Positions 19,050 through 30,900 of a DNA stretch of 64,000 bases are shown one piece after another. Position 1 is the stretch's first letter, and every line of letters starts with the position of its first letter. This DNA is from Acrocarpospora corrugata (GTDB lineage Bacteria; Actinomycetota; Actinomycetes; Streptosporangiales; Streptosporangiaceae): contig NZ_BLAD01000035.1 of the NCBI RefSeq assembly GCF_009687845.1, positions 36,095-100,094 on the forward strand, read 5' to 3'. Both the position numbers and the translations under genes were made by a program. Below the pieces are notes generated by a model. That model saw only the letters and a program-made list of their open reading frames with translations, was not told where the DNA came from and did no database searches.

Positions 19050-22000
19050 CTTTCCCGTTCAGGGTGAACAGCCCCGGAGCCGGGTTCGCCCCGCCGGCGC
19101 TGTCCCCGAGGAAGCCGAACGTCACCGTGCTGCCCGGCATGATCTTCTTGTTGTGGCTGAGGTTGGTCGCGGCCACCGACGCGCCTGACTGGGTGATGCT
19201 GCTCAGCCAGTGGTCGGTCACCTTCTGGTCGCCGGTCCACGCCCACCGCAGCGTCCAGCCGTCGATCGGCGTCGTCCCGGTGTTGGTGACGGTGGCCTGC
19301 GAGGTGAACCCGCCGGCCCACGCGCCGTGCCGGACGTAGTCCACCCGGCACGCCCCGGCGGCCGGCGCCTGCCCGTTGCCCTGGTCGGCCAGCGCGGACG
19401 CGATCCAGGCCAGCGCCGAGTTCCAGTTGACCGCCACCTCGTTCGTCGCGTACGACTCGATGTGGTCGACGTAGCAGAACTGCGGCTTGCACCCGGCCAG
19501 CAGGCCGGAGGCGTACGGATCCTCCAGCGCCGCGTTCGCGCCCCCGGCGATCGAGCCCGCCGGCGGATTCGGCAGGGTCTCGTCTAGCTGGTGGCCGAAG
19601 ATCCGGCTGTGCTGGTTCTGCGGGTTCTTCTCCCCCCAGCCGGTGACATAGGAGTGGTTGAGCGCGTTCCTGCCGAAGATGTAGTCCATCCCCTGCAGCG
19701 CCCCGGCCTGGTACTTGCGGTCCCTGGTCAGGTCGTACGCGGTGGCCATCACGATCACGTTGTTGATGATGTTGCTGTTGGAACCCCAGAAGTAGCTGTT
19801 GCCGCTCCCCGGTAGCGGCAACCCGTACGCCTCACCGGCCAGCGTGGCCAGATACCCGTCCGCGGCCGTCACCACCGACTGGCGGAGCTGGTTGCGCTCC
19901 GCGGCCGGCAGCTCGCTCGGCACGGTGGCCAGGTCCATCCGGCCCAGCGCGGCGGTGGCCGGCCAGCCGAACCCGGTCGAGCTGAACACGTTCCCGGTGT
20001 GGTGCGGCGAGGCGCGCAGCTCGGTCAGGTAGGCGGCCTCGCCGGTGGTCAGGTACAGCTCGGCCGCCGCCCAGTAGAACTCGTCGCTCACGTCGTTGTC
20101 GTTGTAGGTGCCGCCGCCGTTGCCGTCGTTCGGGCTGGCGTACCTGGCCGGGTTGGCCTTGGCGGCCGTCCAGGCGCGCTTGGCGGAGGTCAGGCACTTG
20201 GCCGCGAAGGCGGAGTCGTACCGGGCGAACAGCCGGGCGCACTGCGCGGCCGTGGCCGCCAGGTTGAGGGTGGCCGCCGTGGACGGCGGGTGCAGTTCGC
20301 GGAGCTGCGGGTCGTCCTCCGGCTGGAGCGGCAGGCCGGTCCAGTTCTGGTCGTGTATCTTGTGGTGCGCCATGCCCGCCAGTGGCTTGCCCGCGGGCAC
20401 CTGCATCCGGATCAGGAACTCCAGCTCCCAGCGGGCCTCGTCCAGGACGTCCGGCACGCCGTTGCCGCGCTCCGGCACCCGCAGCGTGCTGTCGCCCAGC
20501 TCCGCGCCGCCGAAGCCGGTGATCGCGGTCTTGGTCCGCTCGAAGGTGCTGAGCAGCTGGTAGGCCGCGATGCCGCCGTTGACGACGTACTTGCCGTGGT
20601 CGCCCGCGTCGTACCAGCCGCCGCGCACGTCCAGCCGGTAGTCGCAGACGCCCGGCTGGCAGGGTACGTCGGTGTCACCCTGGTTGGGGGCGACCCCCAG
20701 GTGACCGGCGGGCCGCGCGTACTGCGCGCCGAACAGCGCGCCGTCGATGGCGATGCCGCTGCGCTGGATCGCGAAGAACTGGAGCGAGTCCGAGCGCAGC
20801 TGGTCGTACACGTCGGCGGAGATGTCGAACGGGTAGCTGACCTGGCCGTCGGCGACCAGCGTCAGGCCGGTCCCCGCGCCGGTGTAGGCGCTGAAGTCGA
20901 CCGTGTGCACGTTCTGCCCCGAAGCCGGGTCGACGCCTCGCGACGTGCTGTTCCCGCTGGCCAGCACCGTTCCGCCGCCGTTCTTGAGCTGCCACGGCAG
21001 CGCCGCGGTGGCGTCGGTCACGACGGTCGCGTGCTTCGGCCCGTTCGGCAGGTAGCCGACCTGGTTCACCCGGACCCTCGGCCCGGTGTCCGGCACATAC
21101 GGCGGCTCCTCCTCGCCGCCGCGCAGGGACACCTCGTCCAGGCAGAGCCGGTACTCGGCGGTATTGGCGCCCACGTGGAACACCACCTGCGACCGCTCGG
21201 TGTCCGCACTCGCGGTGAAGGTGTACTCGAAGGTCTGGGTGGCGGGGGTCAGCGGCACCGCGCGCGAGAAGAACGAGGTGAACGGCGCGTCGCCGAGCTG
21301 CACGTTGGCGTTGACAGAAGAGCCGGGCGAGGCCGACGCCTCGAACGAGAAGGTGTAGGTCGCGCCGTCGACCAGCGGCACGTCGTTCTGCCCGATCCCG
21401 GCGTCCCACGGGTTGGCCAGACCGGCCGGCACGGTGGTGCACAGCCGCCCGTCCGCGGTGCTGGTGGCGTTGGTGCCGTAGGTGAACCAGCCGCCGAGCC
21501 CGTCCCCGAAGTCGCCGTTCTCCAGCTGCTCCGGCCCGCCCGCCGGCGGCTCCGCGTCGCTGTCGCTGGTCAGCGAGACGTCGTCCAGGCAGAACGTGAA
21601 CGCCGTGGCGGCGCCGCCCAGCTGGAAGGTGAAGGTCCCGTTGGCCGAGTCCAGGTTGCCGTCGAACTCGTAGGTGAAGGTCTGCGGCGTGGTGGTGAGG
21701 GCCACCTCGCGGGAGACCGCCGTGGTGAACGGCGCCTCGTTCAGCTGCACGTTCGCCCGGACCGTCGCGGCCGCGCTGGCCGAGGCCGTGAAGGTCAGCG
21801 TGTACGGATCGCCGTCGGCCAGCGCGATGTCGTTGTGGCCGAGACTGGCGTCCCAGGGGTTCGCGGTGCCCGCGGGCACCGCCGCGCACAGTTCGCCGTC
21901 CACGACCGAGATCGGGGTGTTCCCGGTGGACCACCACGGAGTGGTGGCGCTGTCGAACGTGCCGTTGTGGAGGTGTTCGATGACCTCGGCGTGCGCCGAG

Positions 22001-22086
22001 GAGGCCGTCAGGCCGGTGAGGGTGAGTACGGCGGCGGCGCAGCCCGCGACGAACGCGTGCAGGCGCCGGCCAGGCGATCGGGTCAC
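19039..22086 (-). CDS. Secreted GH9 endoglucanase with two CBM4-like and one CBM2 domain
   Basis: A 1015-residue secreted cellulase. A signal peptide (twin hydrophobic stretch ending SSAHA at ~residue 33) is followed by two CBM4-like modules (~35-175 and ~185-325, each opening with LHNGTFD or LENGDFG and ending in [12 protein letters not shown] strands), an Ig-like domain (~335-420), the GH9 catalytic domain (~425-890) and a C-terminal CBM2 (~905-1015). GH9 catalytic motifs are intact: [27 protein letters not shown] and [13 protein letters not shown]. The layout is close to Thermobifida Cel9B but with doubled CBM4. Start is GTG at 22086 behind GGAAGGAC. A CebR/CelR-like box lies 33 bp upstream and a terminator follows. 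Confidence 0.93.
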   Translation of the reverse strand: MTRSPGRRLHAFVAGCAAAVLTLTGLTASSAHAEVIEHLHNGTFDSATTPWWSTGNTPISVVDGELCAAVPAGTANPWDASLGHNDIALADGDPYTLTFTASASAAATVRANVQLNEAPFTTAVSREVALTTTPQTFTYEFDGNLDSANGTFTFQLGGAATAFTFCLDDVSLTSDSDAEPPAGGPEQLENGDFGDGLGGWFTYGTNATSTADGRLCTTVPAGLANPWDAGIGQNDVPLVDGATYTFSFEASASPGSSVNANVQLGDAPFTSFFSRAVPLTPATQTFEYTFTASADTERSQVVFHVGANTAEYRLCLDEVSLRGGEEEPPYVPDTGPRVRVNQVGYLPNGPKHATVVTDATAALPWQLKNGGGTVLASGNSTSRGVDPASGQNVHTVDFSAYTGAGTGLTLVADGQVSYPFDISADVYDQLRSDSLQFFAIQRSGIAIDGALFGAQYARPAGHLGVAPNQGDTDVPCQPGVCDYRLDVRGGWYDAGDHGKYVVNGGIAAYQLLSTFERTKTAITGFGGAELGDSTLRVPERGNGVPDVLDEARWELEFLIRMQVPAGKPLAGMAHHKIHDQNWTGLPLQPEDDPQLRELHPPSTAATLNLAATAAQCARLFARYDSAFAAKCLTSAKRAWTAAKANPARYASPNDGNGGGTYNDNDVSDEFYWAAAELYLTTGEAAYLTELRASPHHTGNVFSSTGFGWPATAALGRMDLATVPSELPAAERNQLRQSVVTAADGYLATLAGEAYGLPLPGSGNSYFWGSNSNIINNVIVMATAYDLTRDRKYQAGALQGMDYIFGRNALNHSYVTGWGEKNPQNQHSRIFGHQLDETLPNPPAGSIAGGANAALEDPYASGLLAGCKPQFCYVDHIESYATNEVAVNWNSALAWIASALADQGNGQAPAAGACRVDYVRHGAWAGGFTSQATVTNTGTTPIDGWTLRWAWTGDQKVTDHWLSSITQSGASVAATNLSHNKKIMPGSTVTFGFLGDSAGGANPAPGLFTLNGKACA

Positions 22087-22118
22087 GACGGTCCTTCCAG
22101 GATCGCGTGGGAGGGATG

Positions 22119-22132
22119 TGGGAGCGCTCCCG
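22119..22132. promoter_or_regulatory. CebR/CelR-type operator TGGGAGCGCTCCCG
   Basis: Matches 13 of 14 positions of the palindrome TGGGAGCGCTCCCA bound by LacI-family cello-oligosaccharide regulators (CelR of Thermobifida, CebR of Streptomyces). It sits 33-46 bp upstream of the GH9 start, so cellobiose-inducible expression is expected. Confidence 0.88.
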
Positions 22133-22277
22133 CGCAGGCTAGGGGAACTGGCGACCGTCGGAAAGACATCGGTGGCAGCGGACCGGCCCGGGAGGCGGTC
22201 AGGGCCTCAATCCGCAGGTCGCGGCCGTGTCCGGGCCGGAAGGCCCGGCCGTCGCGTGATCTTCTATGAATGTTTCA

Positions 22278-22302
22278 CCGCGGCATGACGGGCATGCCGC
22301 GG
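22278..22302 (-). terminator. Hairpin downstream of the PQ-rich membrane gene
   Basis: CCGCGGCATG (22278-22287) and CATGCCGCGG (22293-22302) form a perfect 10-bp stem with a 5-base loop, 46 bp beyond the stop of the minus-strand gene at 22348. There is only a weak T-rich stretch after it. Confidence 0.55.
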
Positions 22303-22347
22303 CGTCCGGAGTTCGCCGGCCAGGTCGCGGCCCGGGGCAACGCCGGC

Positions 22348-22977
22348 TCAGCTGCCCGACTGCTTGCGCCAGGCGGCATAGCGGTTGGTCGGCGGGAGCC
22401 AGACGGTGATCAGGGCGACCAGGCCGCCCAGGCCCGCCGCCAGGCCGAGGATCATGATCAGCGGGCTGAGGCCGTCGGCCAGCGCGATCAGGGCACCGAG
22501 GATCGCGCCGAGGCTGAAGAGCGTCAGGACCACCCGCGCCCAGGTCTTGGCGGACCGGAGGGCCACCACCAGCAGGCCGATGACCAGGCCGTTGATGATG
22601 AACATCAGGCCGCGGGTGGTCACGATGGAGGTGTCGGCCGAGGCCAGCGCCAGCTCGGCCAGTTCCTCGCTCACGCCCAGCGCCTTCGCCTGCTCGATCA
22701 GCAGGTCCTCGCCGGCCATCAGGTAGACGACGCCGTTGACCAGGTTGGCCACCGCGATGACGATGGCGCTGATCAGAGTGATCGTGAGCGTCGTGGGGGC
22801 CGCCAGCGGAGGCTGCGCCACCGCGGCGTGGCCGGGCTGCTGCGGGTAGCCCTGCTGCGGCGGGTAACCCGGCTGCTGGGGATATTGCGGGCCCTGCGGG
22901 TACTGCGGATTCTGCTGATACTGCGGATTCTGCTGATACTGCGGGTTTTGCGGATACTGCGGGTTTTGCGGATTCAC
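22348..22977 (-). CDS. PQ-repeat membrane protein, four TM
   Basis: A 209-residue protein. The first ~65 residues are low-complexity repeats of NPQYPQ/NPQYQQ type, a soluble disordered arm. The rest has about four hydrophobic helices (ITLISAIVIAVANLV, LMFIINGLVIGLLVVAL, VVLTLFSLGAILGALIAL, LIMILGLAAGLGGLVALI) and a conserved-looking AWRKQ end. GTG at 22977 behind GAGAGG is chosen; the frame upstream to 23058 lacks a binding site. This is a common actinobacterial type with proline-rich arms, with no known reaction. Confidence 0.78.
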   Translation of the reverse strand: MNPQNPQYPQNPQYQQNPQYQQNPQYPQGPQYPQQPGYPPQQGYPQQPGHAAVAQPPLAAPTTLTITLISAIVIAVANLVNGVVYLMAGEDLLIEQAKALGVSEELAELALASADTSIVTTRGLMFIINGLVIGLLVVALRSAKTWARVVLTLFSLGAILGALIALADGLSPLIMILGLAAGLGGLVALITVWLPPTNRYAAWRKQSGS

Positions 22978-23254
22978 GGAATACCTCTCATCGCGTAAAT
23001 ATCCGCCATTGTGTGCGGCGCCATCAGTGATCAATGGAGGCAGCCTGAACACGCACAACGAGGCGCCGGAAAGGCGCGTGGCGGGTAACGCTAATACCTT
23101 GGCCGTGGTCTCTCCGCGAGGTCAAAGTCCACTAAGAATGTAAATAACATCGCAAAGTGGCCCTGTTCAACCGGGTGAATCAGTGCCCCGGGATCCGCCA
23201 CGAAGATCGTGAGCGGCGTAGCTCCGGCCTCCGCTGAGCGATACCCTTTTCTCT

Positions 23255-23265
23255 GTATGTCATAC
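23255..23265. promoter_or_regulatory. Palindrome GTATG-T-CATAC upstream of marR
   Basis: Five-base arms around one base, 20 bp before the MarR-family start codon. The position suits autoregulation by the MarR dimer; no binding evidence is available. Confidence 0.4.
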
Positions 23266-23284
23266 GACACGAGGGTCATAACAT

Positions 23285-23779
23285 ATGGATTCAGTATCAT
23301 CTGAGTTCGCGGCTCCCCACCGGCGGCGGCTGGCCGTGGAGATCAGGGAGTCGCTGCGTGCGCTCGGCAACCAGTTGGCGCTGCTCAACCACCACGTCGG
23401 CATGCACGCCGGGCTCAAGGACGTGGATCTGGACTGCCTCGAACTGATCTCCCGGCACGGCCCGATCAGCCCGAGCGCGCTGGCCCGCCGGGCCGGTCTG
23501 CACCCGGCCACGGTGACCGGGATCATCGACCGGCTGCAACGCGACGGCTGGGTGGTCCGCGAACGCACCCCCGAGGCCTCCGACCGCCGCGCGGTCGCCG
23601 TTCGCGCCCTCCGTGACCGGGGCGCGGAACTGTTCCACCTCTACTCGGGGATGAACACCGCACTGGACCAGATCTGCACCGGATACGACGACAAGGAATT
23701 GGAACTGCTCGCCGAATTCCTGCGCCGCACCAATGTCGCGGGCCGCGAAGCCACCGAGGCACTCGCCGAAGAGGACTGA
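23285..23779 (+). CDS. MarR family transcriptional regulator
   Basis: A 164-residue winged-helix regulator. The DNA-binding part reads ISPSALARRAGLHPATVTGIIDRLQRDGW followed by the wing residues RERTPEASDRRAVAV (D-x-R-A motif). Helices at both ends would form the dimer interface. The Shine-Dalgarno is weak (GAGGG about 10 bases before ATG). It stands alone on the plus strand between the PQ-rich membrane gene (divergent, ~300 bp away) and the convergent ABC importer, so its target cannot be inferred beyond itself. Confidence 0.87.
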   Translation: MDSVSSEFAAPHRRRLAVEIRESLRALGNQLALLNHHVGMHAGLKDVDLDCLELISRHGPISPSALARRAGLHPATVTGIIDRLQRDGWVVRERTPEASDRRAVAVRALRDRGAELFHLYSGMNTALDQICTGYDDKELELLAEFLRRTNVAGREATEALAEED

Positions 23780-23785
23780 CGGCGA

Positions 23786-23827
23786 AAAGGGCGCCGGTCG
23801 CCGGACTTCGCGGCGACCGGCACCCTT

Positions 23828-23828
<1 letters not shown>
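23786..23828. terminator. Bidirectional terminator between marR and the ABC importer
   Basis: Eighteen-base arms (23786-23803 and 23811-23828) with one mismatch and a 7-base loop. The stem starts with AAAGGG and ends with CCCTTT, giving T tracts on both strands. It lies exactly between two convergent genes. Confidence 0.85.
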
Positions 23829-24885
<1,057 letters not shown>

Positions 24886-24889
<4 letters not shown>

Positions 24890-25734
24890 GATTTCTTCCT
24901 TCCGGCCCGGGACAGCGTGAGCAGCAGCAGCCAGGCGAGCAACAAGCTGAGAATGGACAGCGCCACCGACAGCTGCCCGTCGCTGCCGGAGATCGTCACG
25001 ATCCAGACCGGGAACGTCTGGTAGCCGAGCAGCGCGGCGACGGTGTATTCGCCGAGCACCAGCGCCAGCGTCAGGAACGCGGCCCCGGCCAGCGAGGAAC
25101 GCAGGTTGGGCATGATCACGCGCAGCATCACCTGCGGCCAGGACGCGCCCAGGTTCCTGGCCGCCTCGACCAGGGTGACCACGTCGATCGCCCGCAGGCC
25201 CGCGTCCAGCGACCGGTAGGCGAACGGCAGCGCCAGCACCACGTACGCCAGCACCAGCACGAACGGGAAGTTCTCGTCCTGCAGCGAGATGAGCGTCTGC
25301 CAGAACGGCGTGGCCGCCAGCGCGTCCGCGCCCTCCCGCAGCGAGGTGCTGATGCCCACCACGTAGGTGATCGGGGGCACGATCAGCGGCAGCGTGGTGA
25401 TCGTCTCCAGCACCGGCCGCAGCCCCGGCGCGCCCAGCCGCACGGCCAGCATGGCCGGCAGCAGCAGCACCAGCACGATGACGATCGTGGCCGCCGCCAG
25501 CGCCAGCGACAGCAGGAAGCTCGACACGAACCCGGGCGCGGACAGGATCCGGCCGTAGGCGCCGAGGGAGAACCCCTGCGCCTCGTTGTACACGGTGAAC
25601 GTCGCCGCGATCACCATCGGCACCAGGAAGTAGACGGCGGCCACCAGCAGGACCACCCGCCGCCCCCAGCCGCCGCCCGCGACCGGCAGCGGCGCCGCCG
25701 TCACCGGCACGGCGGTCGGCGTCACCGCAGCCAT
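24886..25734 (-). CDS. ABC importer permease 2
   Basis: A 282-residue permease with about six membrane segments and the cytoplasmic EAA-type loop EAARNLGASWPQVMLRVIMPN that docks on the ATPase. ATG at 25734 is set by GAAGGAG and lies inside the end of the first permease (13-bp overlap). It pairs with that permease in a PotB/PotC-like arrangement. Confidence 0.88.
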
Positions 25735-26579
25735 CGTGAACTCCTTCGTTGCAGCGGCAGGTAGACGGCCATCACCAGCAGGGCGATGACGATCATGTCC
25801 AGGCTCAGCGCCAGCGCCACGTTCTCGAAGCCGACCAGCACGTTGCCGGTCAGCGCGTCCGCGATCTGCAGCGTCACCAGCGGCACCGACGCGCCCACCA
25901 TGGCGGCGGCCGTCGCGTACGCCGCGAACGCGCCGCCGAACAGCAGGACCACGCCGCCGAGCAGCGCCGGGGCCAGCACCGGAATGCCGACCAGCCGCCA
26001 GAACTGCCAGGTCGTCGCGCCGCTGTTCAGCGCCGCCTCCCGCCACTGCGGGCGCAGCCCCTCCAGCGCCGGCGCGATCACCAGCACCATCAGCGGGATC
26101 GAGAAGTACAGGTAGACCATGGCCAGGCCCCAGAAGTTGTAGAGCAACCCCGAGCCGAGCCCCAAGCCGACGGTGACCACGCCCGAGTTGCCCAGGGTGG
26201 CGATCCAGATGAAGGCCAGCGGCACGCCGCCGAAGTTGGCCAGCACCCCCGACACGCTCAGCACCGCCTCGCGCAGCATCGCGCTCTTGGAGGTGAGCAC
26301 GGCGTGCGCCAGGAACGTCCCGGTCAGCGCGCCGCCCACGGCGACCACCGCGGACAGCTGCACACTGCTCAGCAGCGTCCCCAGGTACGGCTCGCGCAGG
26401 CTGGCGGCCAGGTTCGCGAAGCCGTACGAGGAGGGCTCGCCTGGCGCGCCCTTCTCGGTGAACGCGCCGGCGGCCAGCATCACCGCCGGGATGCCGAAGG
26501 CGATCGCCACCACCAGGAGAAGGGGCACGGCGGGGCCCCACCCCTTCCCCCAGGTGCGGCGTGCTTTCCGCTCGGTCAT
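25722..26579 (-). CDS. ABC importer permease 1
   Basis: A 285-residue permease with about six membrane segments and an EAA-like loop (REAALNSGATTWQFWRLVGIP). ATG at 26579 overlaps the binding-protein stop by 4 bp. It is the first permease of the four-gene importer and a PotB/FbpB-type partner. Confidence 0.88.
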   Translation of the reverse strand: MTERKARRTWGKGWGPAVPLLLVVAIAFGIPAVMLAAGAFTEKGAPGEPSSYGFANLAASLREPYLGTLLSSVQLSAVVAVGGALTGTFLAHAVLTSKSAMLREAVLSVSGVLANFGGVPLAFIWIATLGNSGVVTVGLGLGSGLLYNFWGLAMVYLYFSIPLMVLVIAPALEGLRPQWREAALNSGATTWQFWRLVGIPVLAPALLGGVVLLFGGAFAAYATAAAMVGASVPLVTLQIADALTGNVLVGFENVALALSLDMIVIALLVMAVYLPLQRRSSRWLR

Positions 26580-27739
26580 CCGGCGACCGCGGCGCCCCAG
26601 CCGGCCGCCAGCGCCTCCTGAGCCTTCTTGGCCTGCTCGTCGGTCGGGAACGTGGGCGTGCCGTCCACGGCCGGCAGCGCGGCGGAAGCGGCCTGGTCCA
26701 CGGTTCCGTCAGCGATCATCGCGGGCAGCAGCACCGGGCGGGCGAAGCCCTTCAGGAACAGGTTCTGGCCCTCGGGGCTGTACAGGAACTCCTGCCAGAG
26801 GCGGGCCGCCGCCGGGTGCGGGGCGTCCTTGTTGATCGCCTGCGCGTACAGCTGGAAGTACTTGCCGTCGGTGGGGATGACGGTCTTCCAGTCCAGGCCC
26901 TTGGGGGCCATGATCGGCGCGTAGGCGGCGTTGTTGTAGTCCCAGTCGATGCTGATCTGGGTCTCGCCCTTCTCGATCGTGGCCGGGGTGGTCTCCACCG
27001 GGTTGAAGTTGCCGGCGTCCTTGAGCTTCTTGAAGAACTCGATGCCCGGGGTGATGTCGTCGAACGAGCCGCCGTTGGCCAGCGCCGCCGCGAACACGCC
27101 GGCGAACGCGGAGCCCGCCTTGGTCGGGTTGCCGTTCATCGCGACCTTGCCCTTGTACTCGGGCTTGAGCAGGTCGGCGAAGGTGGTCGGGCAGGGGTCG
27201 ACCTTCTTGGCGTCACAGCCGATGGAGACGTAGCCGCCGTAGTCGTTGAACCAGAGCCCAGTCGGCTCCTTCTGCCCATCGGGGATCTTGTCCCAGGTCT
27301 GCACCTTGTACGGCGCGAACAGCCCTTCGGCGGCGCCGCTCACCGCGAACGCCTGGCCGACGTCGAGCACGTCCGGGGCGCGGTCCTGGCCCTTGCGGGT
27401 CTTCACCGCGTTGATCTCGTCGGCGGAGGAGGCGTCCGGGGTCTCCTCCTCAATCTGGATCTTGGGGTACTTGGCCTTGAAGGCGGTCAGGATCTCACCG
27501 TAGTTGGCCCAGCTGGGCGGCAGCGCGATGACGTGGAGCTGGCCCTCGGCGTTGGCGGCCTCAACCAGCTTGTCCAGACCGCCGAAGTCGGCGGCCGAAG
27601 TGGCGGTCCTGGCGTCAACCCCGCCGCTGGACGCCGACCCGGACGCTCCCGTGGTGGTGCTGGGAGCCGCTCCACAGGCGGCGGCGCCGAAAATGAGAAG
27701 GGCCGAAAGTCCGGCGATTGGCAGTCGTGCAGAGGTCAC
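26576..27739 (-). CDS. ABC importer substrate-binding lipoprotein
   Basis: A 387-residue extracellular binding protein. The N-terminus is a lipoprotein signal with lipobox FGAAAC at ~residue 22. The mature part is a periplasmic-binding fold of the PotD/FbpA/2-aminoethylphosphonate group (TAFKAKYPKIQIEEETPDAS near the start; WDYNNAAYAPIM and WQEFLYSPEGQNLFL later). GTG at 27739 follows GGAGATC; the frame is open to 27856 but unsupported. It heads the importer operon. The ligand is not decided by sequence: a polyamine, iron or a small organic acid are all possible. The 228 bp upstream must hold the operon promoter. Confidence 0.87.
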   Translation of the reverse strand: MTSARLPIAGLSALLIFGAAACGAAPSTTTGASGSASSGGVDARTATSAADFGGLDKLVEAANAEGQLHVIALPPSWANYGEILTAFKAKYPKIQIEEETPDASSADEINAVKTRKGQDRAPDVLDVGQAFAVSGAAEGLFAPYKVQTWDKIPDGQKEPTGLWFNDYGGYVSIGCDAKKVDPCPTTFADLLKPEYKGKVAMNGNPTKAGSAFAGVFAAALANGGSFDDITPGIEFFKKLKDAGNFNPVETTPATIEKGETQISIDWDYNNAAYAPIMAPKGLDWKTVIPTDGKYFQLYAQAINKDAPHPAAARLWQEFLYSPEGQNLFLKGFARPVLLPAMIADGTVDQAASAALPAVDGTPTFPTDEQAKKAQEALAAGWGAAVAG

Positions 27740-27967
27740 AGCAGATCTCCAGGTGGAACGATGTAGGACTTCTCCGAACAAACTAGGGATGGCGTCTCTT
27801 GGGTCAGTGACGCGGGAGTGAACGGGGGCGGACCATCTGGAAACCGCTGACCTCATCCCACCGTCCTCCGGATCGATCTGGCTTGATAGTCGTCAATATC
27901 GGTCAAGAAGGTCTCCGTTCGGTGCCGAACTTGCTGCGTACGGGGCACAAGCCGCGTACATCGGTGG

Positions 27968-30900
27968 TCAGAACTCGGCGGCCGCGTCCACCAGCCAGGC
28001 GGCCAGGTACGCGGCGAACGACGCCCGCACCAGAATCAGGAACCCGTCACTCTCGGCGATCAGCACGACCTGCGTCCGCGCCAGCAGCGTCTGCGCGCAC
28101 CGCCCGTCGGGAAAAGCCGAAGGATGCAGGTCAAGGGCACACCCATGCGCCAGCAACTCCCGCGCCCGCGCCCCCGTGACCCTGATCGCCGTCCGCTGCG
28201 CCGACACATCCACCCCACGGGCCCCCGCAGCCCCGATGACCAGCCATTCATCAGGCCCCAGCCAGGCTGTGACCGTCTCCCCGGCCGTCACAGTGGCATT
28301 GGGCGGCGTGAGCGCTTCCGCACTCCTGACATTGACCTGCGTCAAAAACGGAATTTCGTTCATCCGCAGGCCATCGAACTCGACGGAGAAACCGCCCAGC
28401 GGACTACGCCGCTCGGGTCCCGGTGACCCGGCCTCGACCGCGAAACGACCATAGGCGGCCGCCGGCGCAACCACCTCGCCTGCCGGCACTCCATCCGCTA
28501 GCCCGCCCGCCCGCGCGGCGGTGTCGGTGTCGTGGGGGGTGGATCTCGCGGCAGCGGCCCTCTTCGCCGATGCGTCCTTTACTTGATCGACGGTGTCGGT
28601 GTCGTTGTGCGGTTCTTCGGGGTTGCCGTCGCGGCGGGTGTGGTCGGGGTCGTAGAGGACGGGGGAGGTTACGTCGGCTTTGGTGCCGGTCAGGGTGGTG
28701 AGGGTGGGGTGGGGGCCGGCTACGAGGGCCAAGGCGAAGGTGCGGTTCAGGGCTGGGCTGGTGTAGCTGGAGGTGACGTGGCCGACCATTTGGCCGTCGG
28801 CGAGGAGGGCTGTGCCTTCGGGGAGGAGGGTGGTGGGGTTTTGGGGGAGGAGGCCGACCAGGTGGCGGCGGTCGGGGCGGGCGGTGTCCTGGCGGGTGAA
28901 GGAGCGTTTGCCGAGGAAGTCGGGTTTCTTCTTGGAGATGATCCAGGTCATGGCGAGGTCTTGGGGGGTGGTGGTGCCGTCGGTGTCCTGGCCGATGATG
29001 GGGTAGCCCTTTTCGGCGCGGAGGACGTGCATGGTTTCGGTGCCGTATGGGGTGATATTTCGGGACATGAGGGTTTGCCAGAGGGCGAGGCCGTACCAGG
29101 ATGAGACGTTGATCTCGTAGGCGAGTTCGCCGGAGAAGCTGATTCGGCAGACGCGGGCGGGGATGCCGGCGACTTCGGTGTCGCGCCAGGTCATGAAGGG
29201 GAAACTCGCCTGGTCGACGGCGAGGGTGGGGGCCAGGTCGCGGAGGACGGCGCGGGAGCCGGGGCCGACGAGGGCCACGGTCGCCCACTGTTCGGTGATG
29301 GAGGTGCAGGTGACGGCCAGGTCGGGCCATTCGGTCTGCAGCCACTCCTCCATCCAGTCGAGTACGGCGGCCGCGTTGCCGGTGGTGGTGGTGATCAGGA
29401 AGTGGTCCTCGGCGAGGCGGATCGCGGTCCCGTCGTCGAAGACCATGCCGTCGGGGCGGCACATCATGCCGTATCTGATCGAACCGACGGGTAGTGAGCT
29501 GATCAGGTTCGTGTAGAGGCGGTCGAGGAACTCGGCGGCGTCGGGGCCGATGACGTCGATTTTGCCGAGGGTGGAGGCGTCCATGGCGGCGACGTTCTGC
29601 CGGGCGGCTCTGCACTCCCGGAGGACGGCGGTGTCCATGTCCTCGCCGTCGCGGGGGTAGTACCAGGGGCGTTTCCACTGGCCGACGTTCTCGAAGAGGG
29701 CGCCGTGGTCGACGTGCCATTGGTGGAGTGCGGTGATCCGTACCGGATCGTGGAGGGCTCCACGATCGCGCCCGGCGAGCGCCGCGAAGGAGACCGGCAG
29801 ATAGGGCGCACGGAACGTGGTGTTCCCGACATCGCCCGGTTCCGCGCCGATCGCGTGGGCGACCAGAGCCGCCGTCAGCGCGCCGGACGTCTTTCCCTGG
29901 TCGTGCGCGGTTCCCGCGGTCGTGTAGCGCTTCACGTGCTCGACCGAAGTGAGCCCGGCGCTCGTGGCACGCCACACGTCGGCCACGGTCACGTCTCGCT
30001 GGAGGTCCACGAAATGGCGTGAGTAGTCGTCGGCGGGGACGAACCAGAGTGATTCGCCGCCGTGATCGATGTCTCCCCGGGCGGAGCCCACGACCTCGAC
30101 CGCCTGCGGTGATTCACCCGGAACGAGCGCGCCCAAGGAATCGTCGTATCGCAGCGTTCCGCCGGACTGGCTGAACAGGTGAACAACCGGATTCCAGCCA
30201 CCCGACACCAGCAAAAGGTCAGCCGAGATCTCCCGGCTGCTGAAAACAGAGTCCCGCGGGCTGACAAGCACGGAGGACACCCCGCCATCACCCAGCGCCT
30301 CAGTCACGAAATATCCGGCAAGAACCTCAATGCCCGCAGCCCTCGCCCGATTCGCCCACACATCCCCGGGAGCGCGCCGCGAATCCACAATCGCCGCGAT
30401 CGATACCCCACCCGCTACGAGATCCAGCGCGGCCGCATAAGCACTGTCATTCGTCGTGAACACGACCGCCCGCCGACCAGGCACCACCCCATACCGAACG
30501 AGATACTCCCTGGCCGCCCCAGCCAGCATGACCCCCGGCAGATCATTCCCAGCGAAAGCAACCGGCCGCTCATGCGCCCCCGTCGCAAGAACCACCCGCT
30601 TCGCCCGGATCCGCCACACCCGTTCCCTGGCCACCTCCGGCGGCGCACCCAACCCCAAATGCGCGGTCCTACGCTCAACCGCCACCAGATAGTTGTCGTC
30701 GTAATACCCAACCACGCTCGTCCGCGCGAGCACCCGAGTCTCCGGCCCCACCAGCGCATCGACACTCACGGATCCGGGACCGCCCGCGAGCCCGAGACCG
30801 CCCACGGATTCGGGACCGCCCACGAAGCCGAGGCCAGGCCAATCGGCTCCTATCGCGCCCGAGTCGGCGATGATCACCCGAGCCTCGGAACGCTCGGCTT

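Noticed and set aside
23091..23300. 69-codon minus-strand frame between the membrane gene and marR
   Set aside because: No start signal, no recognisable domain, and it overlaps the marR promoter and start; probably chance.
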